Source: Actibacterium ureilyticum
GTDB taxonomy: Bacteria > Pseudomonadota > Alphaproteobacteria > Rhodobacterales > Rhodobacteraceae
Length of the DNA stretch: 64,000 bases
Direction: 5' to 3'
NCBI RefSeq assembly: GCF_002285435.1
Contig: NZ_NSBT01000018.1
Span: forward strand, 186,001-250,000
Every line of letters starts with the position of its first letter. Within the stretch, counting starts at the first letter, position 1. Below the pieces are notes generated by a model that worked only from the letters and a program-made list of their open reading frames with translations, did no database searches and was not told the DNA's origin. The position numbers and the translations under genes were made by a program. This document shows positions 17,722-24,618 of this stretch, in pieces.

Positions 17722-18636
17722 ATGCGCTGCGACACGGAAAAGCAACCCTTGACGGAGCTCGACTTGACCCCGCCCGACCTGCCCCTTTTGCCCAACCCCG
17801 ACGATCCGCGCCTGACGCGGGCTGTGCGCGGCACCGACCAGACCGGGCAAGAGGTCGAGATCGCCGTGGTCGAGGAACGCCCCCTGACGATCTATCTGAA
17901 CCGGCAGGAAATCGTCACCGCGATGACGATTGGCGATTATCCCGACTATCTGGCGCTGGGGTTTCTGCGCAATCAGGGGATGCTGCTGGACGACGATATC
18001 GTGACCGCCGTCGACTATGATGACGAGGTCGAGACCGTCGTCGTCCGGACCGAGCGCGAGACCTCCTATGAGGAAAAGGTGCAGAAAAAGACCCGCACCA
18101 GCGGGTGCGCGGTCGGCACCGTTTTCGGCGACATGATGGAGGGGCTGGAGGGCCTGACCCTGCCCCCGGCCGAGCTGCGCACAAGCTGGCTTTATGCGCT
18201 GGCGCACCGGATCAACACCATGCCGTCGCTGTATCTGCAAGCCGGGGCAATACATGGCACGGTGCTCTGCCAACAGGACCAGCCGCTGGTCTATATGGAG
18301 GATGTCGGTCGCCATAATGCCGTCGACAAGGTCGCGGGCTTCATGTTCCGCCATGACGTATCGGCGGCGGACAAGATCCTGTACACCACCGGGCGGCTGA
18401 CCTCGGAAATGGTGATCAAGACGGCGCTGATGGGCATCCCGGTTCTGGCCTCGCGCTCGGGCTTCACCGCCTGGGGGGTCGAGATCGCGCGCCAGGTCGG
18501 CCTGACCCTGATCGGGCGGATGCGGGGGCAGCGGTTCGTCTGTCTGTCGGGCGAGGAACGGCTGGTACGCGACATCGATCCAGAGACTGTTCCCGCCGAA
18601 AACCGCAAATCTGCCCGCAAAGGGGCGGCGGAATGA
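17722..18636 (+). CDS. fdhD: Formate dehydrogenase accessory sulfurtransferase
   Basis: 304 aa. FdhD carries sulfur from a cysteine desulfurase to the bis-MGD cofactor, which formate dehydrogenases need for activity. Recognisable by AHRINTMPSLYLQAGAIHG, VYMEDVGRHNAVDKVAG and TTGRLTSEMVIKTALMGIPVLASRSG. The sulfur-carrying loop reads TRTSGCAVGT with one Cys (C129) rather than the CxxC pair of E. coli. About 40 extra N-terminal residues precede the core. The following mobA ATG overlaps its stop by four bases, so it leads fdhD-mobA-mobB/moeA. Confidence 0.93.
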   Translation: MRCDTEKQPLTELDLTPPDLPLLPNPDDPRLTRAVRGTDQTGQEVEIAVVEERPLTIYLNRQEIVTAMTIGDYPDYLALGFLRNQGMLLDDDIVTAVDYDDEVETVVVRTERETSYEEKVQKKTRTSGCAVGTVFGDMMEGLEGLTLPPAELRTSWLYALAHRINTMPSLYLQAGAIHGTVLCQQDQPLVYMEDVGRHNAVDKVAGFMFRHDVSAADKILYTTGRLTSEMVIKTALMGIPVLASRSGFTAWGVEIARQVGLTLIGRMRGQRFVCLSGEERLVRDIDPETVPAENRKSARKGAAE

Positions 18637-19262
18637 GCGCGCCACCGGGCGTCATCCTGGCGGGCGGTCTGGCGACCCGGATGGGCGGCGGCGACAAGTG
18701 CCTGTTGCCGCTTCGGTCGGGCACCCTTCTGGACGCCGTGATCGCGCGGGCCGCGCCGCAAATGGGCGCGCTGGCATTGAACGCCAATGGCGATCCGGCG
18801 CGGTTTGACGATTATGGCTTGCCGGTTCTGCCCGACAGCATCGGCGGCTATCCCGGCCCGCTGGCCGGTGTTCTGGCCGGCCTCGATTGGGCGGTGGAAC
18901 AGGGCGCGGACCGGATCGTGACCGTCGCCGCCGATACGCCGTTTTTCCCCACCGATCTTGTGGCGCGGCTACAGGCCGCGTCGGCGGGCCAGACCCATCC
19001 GCTGGTTCTGGCCGCGACCCCGCGCGGGGGCGAGGTGACGAAATCCATGAAAGGGGGGCTCATCCGCCACCCCACATTCGGCCTGTGGCCCGTGGCGCTG
19101 CGCGACGATCTGCGCGCGGCCTTGCGGGACGGGTTGAAAAAGGTCGTGCTGTGGACCGACCGGCATGACGGGCGGCTGGCCGAATTTCCGGTGAACGGGT
19201 TCGATCCGTTCTTCAACATCAACACGCCCGACGATCTGACCGAAGCCGAGGCGCTGACATGA
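18633..19262 (+). CDS. mobA: Molybdenum cofactor guanylyltransferase
   Basis: 209 aa. Adds GMP to Mo-molybdopterin to form the MGD cofactor used by formate dehydrogenases. The N-terminal GTP-binding signature LAGGLATRMGGGDKCLLPL, the PLAGVLAGLDW stretch, the Mg-binding AADTPFFP and the C-terminal FFNINTPDDL are all characteristic. Overlaps both fdhD and the next gene by four bases (ATGA at each junction), indicating one translationally coupled unit. Confidence 0.95.
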   Translation: MSAPPGVILAGGLATRMGGGDKCLLPLRSGTLLDAVIARAAPQMGALALNANGDPARFDDYGLPVLPDSIGGYPGPLAGVLAGLDWAVEQGADRIVTVAADTPFFPTDLVARLQAASAGQTHPLVLAATPRGGEVTKSMKGGLIRHPTFGLWPVALRDDLRAALRDGLKKVVLWTDRHDGRLAEFPVNGFDPFFNINTPDDLTEAEALT

Positions 19263-21046
19263 AGGTCTACGGCGTCACCGGCTGGAAGAACGCAGGCAAA
19301 ACCGGGCTGATGGAGCGGCTGGTGGCCGAGATCACCGCGCGCGGCCTGACGGTGTCGACGATCAAGCACGCCCATCACAGCACCGACGTCGACCAGCCGG
19401 GGCGCGACAGTTATCGCCACCGCGCGGCTGGCGCGCGCGAGGTGTTGCTCTCCTCGCCCCACCGCTGGGCGCTGATGCACGAACTGCGCGAGGCCGACGA
19501 GCCGCCGCTGGCCGATCTGCTGGCGCGGCTGTCCTCCGCCGATCTGGTGCTGGTCGAGGGGTACAAGGGCGCCGCGCACCCCAAGGTCGAGGCGCATCGC
19601 GCCGCCAATGGCAAGCCGCCGCTGGCTGTCGAAAACGCGACGATCACCGCGATTGCCGCCGATGCGCCCGTGACCACGCCGCTGCCGCGTTTCGATCTGG
19701 ACGATACCGCCGCGATTGCGGATTTCATCCTGACAGAGCTGGGGTTGATGGACCAACCCGCGCCGGTTCAATCCGCCGCCGACCTGATCCCGCCCCGGCT
19801 GAAGGATGACTGTTTCGCGATGCCGCAGGGTGTGGATTGGGTGCCGGTCAATCAGGCTCTATCCCGGCTGAAATCGGTGCTGCATCCGGTGACGAGTGTG
19901 GAAAATGTCGCCACGGCGCAGGCGCGCGGCCGGGTGCTGGCGCGCGATGCGATGGCCCGCCGGTCGAACCCGCCACGCCCCAACTCGGCGGTCGATGGTT
20001 ATGGCTTCGCCCATGCGGCGACCGGGTCGGGCGTACAGCGCCTGCCGCTGGCGGCGGGGCGCGCGGCGGCGGGGCAACCCTTTGCCGGGGCGGTGCCGCA
20101 TGGATCGGCGATCCGGATCCTGACCGGTGCGATCCTGCCCGATGGGGTCGACACCGTTGTGTTGGAGGAAGACACCGTCACCGATGGCGCCACCGTCGCC
20201 TTTGACGGCCCGGTCAAGCCTGGCGCGAACACGCGCAAGGCGGGCGAGGACGTGGTGGCCGACACCCTTGCCCTGCCCGCTGGTCACCGGATGCGCGCGC
20301 CCGATCTGGCGCTTTTGTCCGCGCTGGGCGTGGCGTCGGTTGATGTTTACCGCAAGCTGCGCGTCGGCGTGTTGTCGACGGGGGACGAGATCGTGCCCGC
20401 CCCCGACCTGCCCGCCGCGCCGCACCAGATCTGGGATGCCAACCGTCCGATGCTGCTGTCGCTGGCCGCGGGCTGGGGGTTCGATCCGGTCGATCTGGGC
20501 CATGTGAATGACGACCCGGCGCAGATTCAGAACCGCCTGGACGCCGGGGCGGAACAGGCGGATGTGATCCTGACCTCGGGCGGGGCCTCGGCGGGGGATG
20601 AGGATCACGTTTCGACCCTGTTACGCCAGAAAGGCACGCTGTCCAGTTGGCGCATCGCGCTGAAACCCGGTCGCCCACTGGCGCTGTCGCAATGGCAGGG
20701 GGTGCCGGTTTTCGGCCTGCCGGGCAATCCGGTCGCGGCCTTTGTCTGTGCGCTGATCTTCGCCCGGCCCGCGCTTTCGATGCTGTCTGGCGCGGGCTGG
20801 CAAATGCCGCAGGGGTTCGAGGTGCCGGCCGCGTTTTCCAAGCGCAAGAAGGCCGGGCGGCGTGAATACTTGCGCGCCCGCCTGAGCGAGGATGGCACGG
20901 CCGAGGTGTTCCGGTCCGAGGGGTCGGGCCGGATCAGCGGGCTGTCATGGGCGACGGGGCTGGTCGAATTGCCGGACGATGCGTTGGAGGTGACGCCGGG
21001 CACCCCGGTCCGTTACCTGCCATATACCAGTTTTGGGGTGGAATAG
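19259..21046 (+). CDS. MobB-MoeA fusion protein
   Basis: 595 aa, two enzymes in one chain. Residues 1-165 are MobB: P-loop GVTGWKNAGKTGLMERL, IKHAHHSTDVDQPGRDSYRHRAAGA and LVLVEGYKGAAHPKVE. A linker of about 20 residues leads into MoeA (about 187-595): PPRPNSAVDGYGFA, AIRILTGAILPDGVDTVV, GVLSTGDEI, SGGASAGDEDHV and GLPGNPVAAFV. MoeA inserts Mo or W into adenylated molybdopterin; MobB helps GMP attachment. The fusion ties metal insertion to nucleotide addition. It overlaps mobA by four bases and converges on tusA. Confidence 0.93.
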   Translation: MKVYGVTGWKNAGKTGLMERLVAEITARGLTVSTIKHAHHSTDVDQPGRDSYRHRAAGAREVLLSSPHRWALMHELREADEPPLADLLARLSSADLVLVEGYKGAAHPKVEAHRAANGKPPLAVENATITAIAADAPVTTPLPRFDLDDTAAIADFILTELGLMDQPAPVQSAADLIPPRLKDDCFAMPQGVDWVPVNQALSRLKSVLHPVTSVENVATAQARGRVLARDAMARRSNPPRPNSAVDGYGFAHAATGSGVQRLPLAAGRAAAGQPFAGAVPHGSAIRILTGAILPDGVDTVVLEEDTVTDGATVAFDGPVKPGANTRKAGEDVVADTLALPAGHRMRAPDLALLSALGVASVDVYRKLRVGVLSTGDEIVPAPDLPAAPHQIWDANRPMLLSLAAGWGFDPVDLGHVNDDPAQIQNRLDAGAEQADVILTSGGASAGDEDHVSTLLRQKGTLSSWRIALKPGRPLALSQWQGVPVFGLPGNPVAAFVCALIFARPALSMLSGAGWQMPQGFEVPAAFSKRKKAGRREYLRARLSEDGTAEVFRSEGSGRISGLSWATGLVELPDDALEVTPGTPVRYLPYTSFGVE

Positions 21047-21049
21047 AGC

Positions 21050-21277
21050 CTATTTCCGGCGGATCAGATAGTTTTGAACCGGCCCGTCCTGGGCGCTGCT
21101 GATCAGCTCGTGCCCGGACTCGGCGCAGAAATGCGGCACATCGACCACCGCTGCCGGATCGTCCGCCTGCATCCGCAGCACCTGGCCGGGCTGCATCGCC
21201 AGCAGCCGTTTGCGCGCCTTCAGCACGGGCAGCGGGCACAAAAGCCCGATAGCGTCCAGATCGTGATCCCATTCCAT
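21050..21277 (-). CDS. TusA-family sulfur carrier protein
   Basis: 75 aa, single TusA/SirA domain with the active cysteine in LDAIGLLCPLPVLKARKRL (C14) and the CxPxP pattern intact. Such proteins relay persulfide sulfur, for tRNA thiolation or molybdenum cofactor sulfuration; beside mobA/moeA and fdhD the second role is plausible but not shown. The start at 21277 gives the normal TusA length; an ATG 12 codons upstream (21313) is possible and neither has a clear ribosome site. Stops four bases from moeA, convergent. Confidence 0.85.
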   Translation of the reverse strand: MEWDHDLDAIGLLCPLPVLKARKRLLAMQPGQVLRMQADDPAAVVDVPHFCAESGHELISSAQDGPVQNYLIRRK

Positions 21278-21400
21278 GCGATGGTGATAGGCAAAGCGGC
21301 AAGCGGTGTCCATGCGGGAACTTGGCCGCCTTTCCCCGTTGCACCGCCCCCGGAATTGCCCCAAATGAGGGGCGCAGACCTGAAAAGCGGGGCCAAGACC

Positions 21401-21694
21401 ATGGCAGACAGATCCTTCATCCGGCACGTCGTCTTTTTCAGCGCGACGGACAAGGCCGATATCGAGCGCATCGTCGCGGGCCTGTCGCGGCTGGGCAATA
21501 TCCCGCATTCCACCGTGTTCGAGGTGGTCGAAAACAGCCGCGTTGACGCGCTGTCGGGCGAGGTCGATGTCGTCGTCTATGCCGAATTCGCGGATGACGC
21601 GGCGCTGCAGGCCTATAAATTCCACCCGATCTATCAGGAAGCGATCGACATCGTGCGCCCGCTGCGAGAGCTGCGCATCGCCGCAGATTTCTGA
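21401..21694 (+). CDS. Dabb-domain (stress-responsive A/B barrel) protein
   Basis: 97 aa, one dimeric ferredoxin-like Dabb domain: IRHVVFFSATDKADIERIVAGL, then VDVVVYAEFADDAALQAYKFHPIYQEAIDIVRPL. The conserved His of the first strand (RHVVFF) and the HPxYQE motif are present. Function of small bacterial Dabb proteins is generally unknown. The ATG at 21401 follows a CAAGACC stretch with no strong ribosome site, so the start is moderate. pabB begins five bases after its stop. Confidence 0.8.
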   Translation: MADRSFIRHVVFFSATDKADIERIVAGLSRLGNIPHSTVFEVVENSRVDALSGEVDVVVYAEFADDAALQAYKFHPIYQEAIDIVRPLRELRIAADF

Positions 21695-21699
21695 GTGCG

Positions 21700-22827
21700 A
21701 TGCCGCAGCCCAGGGTAAGCTTCGATCGCGGCCCGCTGCCCGGCGGGACCACGTTTCAGAACCCGGTGGACCGGATCACCGCCGATACGCCCGATCAGGT
21801 GGACGCGGCCTTTGCCGCCATGGCGCGGGCACGGGCCGGGGGCAAATGGCTGGCCGGGTACGCCAGTTACGAGCTGGGCTATGCCCTGTGTTCGAAGCTG
21901 AACGATCTGATGCCGGGCGACCGGGGGCTGCCATTGTTGCAGTTCGGCGTGTTCGACGCGCCCGCAGCGCCCGATGAAATCACACCCGAACCGTTTACTT
22001 TGGGCCATTTTCAGGCGGAATGGTCCCTGAATGACTATGCCCAAGCCTTTCAGACACTGCATGACCATATCGCGGCAGGCGATATCTATCAGGCGAACCT
22101 GACCTTCCCGCTGACCGCGCCTTTTACCGGGTCGGTCGAGGGGTTGTACCGCGCCCTGGCGCAAGGCCAGCCGGTGCCGCATGGCGCCTTTGTCGATCTG
22201 GGCGGGCCGGTGATCCTGTCGCGCTCGCCGGAATTGTTCTTTGCCTGCGATGCCCGCGGGAGGCTGACCGCGCGGCCGATGAAGGGCACCGCGCCCCGTG
22301 GTGCAACGCGGGCCGAGGATGACGCGCTGCGCGACGCGCTGCAGGCATCGGAAAAGAACCGGGCCGAGAACCTGATGATCGTCGATCTGCTGCGCAACGA
22401 CATGGCGCGGGTCTCGCGGATCGGCAGCGTGCGGGTGCCCGAGCTGTTTACCGTCGAACGCTATGACACGCTGCATCAGATGACCTCGCGCATCACGTCG
22501 GATCTGTTGCCGGGCATTTCGATCAGGGATCTGTTCGCGGCGCTGTTTCCCTGTGGCTCGATCACCGGGGCGCCCAAGATCCGCGCGATGGAGATCCTGC
22601 GCGGGTTGGAGCCCGCGCCGCGTGACATCTATTGCGGGTCGATCGGCTGGATCGCGCCGGACGGGGCGATGGAATTCAACGTGGCGATCCGCACGCTGGT
22701 CTGTTTCCCCGATGGCACCGCGCGGCTGAACGCGGGCGGCGGTGTGGTCCATGACAGCACCTCGCCCGAGGAATATGCCGAGGCGCTGTTGAAGACCCGG
22801 TTTGCCGATTTGCGTGGGGAAGTTTGA
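21700..22827 (+). CDS. pabB: Aminodeoxychorismate synthase component I
   Basis: 375 aa. Converts chorismate and ammonia to aminodeoxychorismate for p-aminobenzoate and folate. Chorismate-binding domain marks: IAAGDIYQANLTFPL, SRSPELFF, RPMKGTAPRG (the PIKGT-type lysine loop that marks PabB rather than TrpE), ENLMIVDLLRNDM, FPCGSITGAPKIRAMEIL and GGGVVHDSTSPEEYAE. Shorter at the N-terminus than E. coli PabB, as often in alphaproteobacteria. No pabA or pabC is adjacent. Its last codons overlap a palindrome that probably controls the next operon. Confidence 0.93.
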   Translation: MPQPRVSFDRGPLPGGTTFQNPVDRITADTPDQVDAAFAAMARARAGGKWLAGYASYELGYALCSKLNDLMPGDRGLPLLQFGVFDAPAAPDEITPEPFTLGHFQAEWSLNDYAQAFQTLHDHIAAGDIYQANLTFPLTAPFTGSVEGLYRALAQGQPVPHGAFVDLGGPVILSRSPELFFACDARGRLTARPMKGTAPRGATRAEDDALRDALQASEKNRAENLMIVDLLRNDMARVSRIGSVRVPELFTVERYDTLHQMTSRITSDLLPGISIRDLFAALFPCGSITGAPKIRAMEILRGLEPAPRDIYCGSIGWIAPDGAMEFNVAIRTLVCFPDGTARLNAGGGVVHDSTSPEEYAEALLKTRFADLRGEV

Positions 22828-22844
22828 TAGAGGTCTTCTATCAA
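22824..22844. promoter_or_regulatory. Perfect palindrome, candidate LysR-type operator of the NAD-formate dehydrogenase operon
   Basis: TTGATAGA and TCTATCAA form a perfect eight-base inverted repeat around GGTCT. The core ATAG-N7-CTAT matches the T-N11-A design of LysR-type regulator sites. It sits 80-100 bases before the formate dehydrogenase start and overlaps the pabB stop. A looser related copy (GATCTCTGATAT) follows about ten bases later. No LysR-type gene is in the window, so the regulator would be elsewhere. Confidence 0.6.
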
Positions 22845-22923
22845 TCAACCGATCTCTGATATTGACTGAGCGCCCAAATCGCCCACTCTGCCCCCCTCTG
22901 AAGCCAATTGGGAGGCCGCGCGG

Positions 22924-24615
22924 ATGGCTCTGGATCAGCAGAAGGGTATTTGGAAATCGGGGCGTGGCGGCGGCAAGGGCCGCGCGACGCCCAAGGGCCG
23001 GCAGCTTGACGATTCCGCCTGGAATGAGGTCAAAGCGCTGCTGGGCGACCGCCCGCGTCGGCGCGATCTGCTGATCGAACATCTGCACCTGATCCAGGAC
23101 CGCTATGGCTGCCTGTCCGCGCCGCATTTGCGCGCCCTGGCCGAGGAAATGCGCCTGTCCATGGCCGAGATCTGGGAGGTTGCGACGTTTTACGCGCATT
23201 TCGATCCCATCACCGAAGACGAAACACCCCCGCCCGACCTGACGATCCGGGTGTGCGACTCGCTGTCATGTGAGTTGGCCGGGTCCGAGGCGTTGTTCGA
23301 TGCCCTTAGCACCGGGCAGGACCCGTCGAAGATCCGCGTGCTGCGCGCGCCCTGCATGGGCCGTTGCGACACCGCCCCGGTGGTCGAGATCGGCCACCGC
23401 CATGTCGACCACGCCACGCCGGACAAGATCGACACCGTGATCGCCAGCGGCGATTTCCACCCCGAGATGCCGGATTACCAAGGGCTGGACGCCTATGTTG
23501 CCACTGGCGGCTATGCCGAGCTGAAAGCGCTGCGCGCCAATGGCGATTGGGAGCAGGTGCAGGATGACTTGGCCACTGCCGGGCTGCGCGGCATGGGCGG
23601 CGCCGGGTTCCCGTCGGGCAAGAAATGGGGCTTCGTGCGCGCCAATCCTGGCCCGCGCCTGTTGGCTGTGAACGGGGACGAGGGCGAACCGGGCACGTTC
23701 AAGGACCGCTTCTATCTGGAACGCACCCCGCATCTGATGCTCGAAGGGATGCTGATCGCCGCCTGGGCGGTCGAGGCCGAAAAATGCTTCATCTATATGC
23801 GCGACGAATACCCCGCCGTGCTGGAAATCCTGCGGCGCGAGATCGCGGCGCTTGAGGGCGCGGGCATCGTCACGCCGGGCTACATTGACCTGCGCCGGGG
23901 TGCGGGCGCCTATATCTGCGGCGAGGAAAGCGCGATGATCGAAAGCATCGAGGGCAAGCGCGGCATCCCCCGCCTGCGTCCGCCCTATGTCGCGCAGGTG
24001 GGTATCTTCGGCCAGCCCACCTTGGTGCATAATGTCGAGACCCTGTACTGGATCGCGCGCATCTGCCGCGAGGGGCACGAGATCAAGTCTGAAGTGATCC
24101 ATAACGACCGCAAGGGGATGCGCAGCTATTCCGTGTCGGGGCGCGTGGCCAAGCCCGGCGTCTATGCGCTGCCCGCCGGGTCGACAATCACCGACGTGAT
24201 CGCCGCTGCCGGTGGTATGGCGCCGGGGCATGTCTTCAAGGCCTATCAGCCGGGCGGGCCGTCCTCGGGGCTGCTGCCGGCGTCGCTGAACGATGTGCCG
24301 CTGGATTTCGACACGTTGCAGCCGCATGACACGTTCATCGGCTCGGCCGCGGTGGTGGTATTGTCGGACCAGGACAGCGCGCGTGATGCGGCACTGAATA
24401 TGCTGAATTTCTTTGAATCCGAAAGTTGCGGGCAATGCACGCCCTGCCGTGTGGGCTGCGAAAAGGCGGTGAAGCTGATGCAGGCCGAAACCTGGGATCG
24501 TGAACTGCTGGAGGATCTGTGCACGGTGATGGCCGATGCGTCGATCTGCGGCTTGGGACAGGCGGCGCCGAACCCGATCCGGCTGGTCCTGAAACATTTC
24601 AGCGAGGAGGTCTGA
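22924..24615 (+). CDS. NAD-dependent formate dehydrogenase, diaphorase subunit (NuoE-NuoF fusion)
   Basis: 563 aa. Takes electrons from the catalytic subunit to reduce NAD. The N-terminal part (about 30-175) is NuoE-like with a [2Fe-2S] site at C111, C116, C144 and C148. The rest is NuoF-like: FMN loop GLRGMGGAGFPSGKKW from 221, NADH loop NGDEGEPGTFKDR from 250, RRGAGAYICGEESAM, and a [4Fe-4S] site with C502, C505, C508 and C542. The fused layout matches the two-subunit FDH1 type known from Methylorubrum, not the separate FdsG/FdsB of Rhodobacter or Cupriavidus. It is followed by the catalytic subunit after three bases. Confidence 0.93.
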   Translation: MALDQQKGIWKSGRGGGKGRATPKGRQLDDSAWNEVKALLGDRPRRRDLLIEHLHLIQDRYGCLSAPHLRALAEEMRLSMAEIWEVATFYAHFDPITEDETPPPDLTIRVCDSLSCELAGSEALFDALSTGQDPSKIRVLRAPCMGRCDTAPVVEIGHRHVDHATPDKIDTVIASGDFHPEMPDYQGLDAYVATGGYAELKALRANGDWEQVQDDLATAGLRGMGGAGFPSGKKWGFVRANPGPRLLAVNGDEGEPGTFKDRFYLERTPHLMLEGMLIAAWAVEAEKCFIYMRDEYPAVLEILRREIAALEGAGIVTPGYIDLRRGAGAYICGEESAMIESIEGKRGIPRLRPPYVAQVGIFGQPTLVHNVETLYWIARICREGHEIKSEVIHNDRKGMRSYSVSGRVAKPGVYALPAGSTITDVIAAAGGMAPGHVFKAYQPGGPSSGLLPASLNDVPLDFDTLQPHDTFIGSAAVVVLSDQDSARDAALNMLNFFESESCGQCTPCRVGCEKAVKLMQAETWDRELLEDLCTVMADASICGLGQAAPNPIRLVLKHFSEEV

Positions 24616-24618
24616 GCC

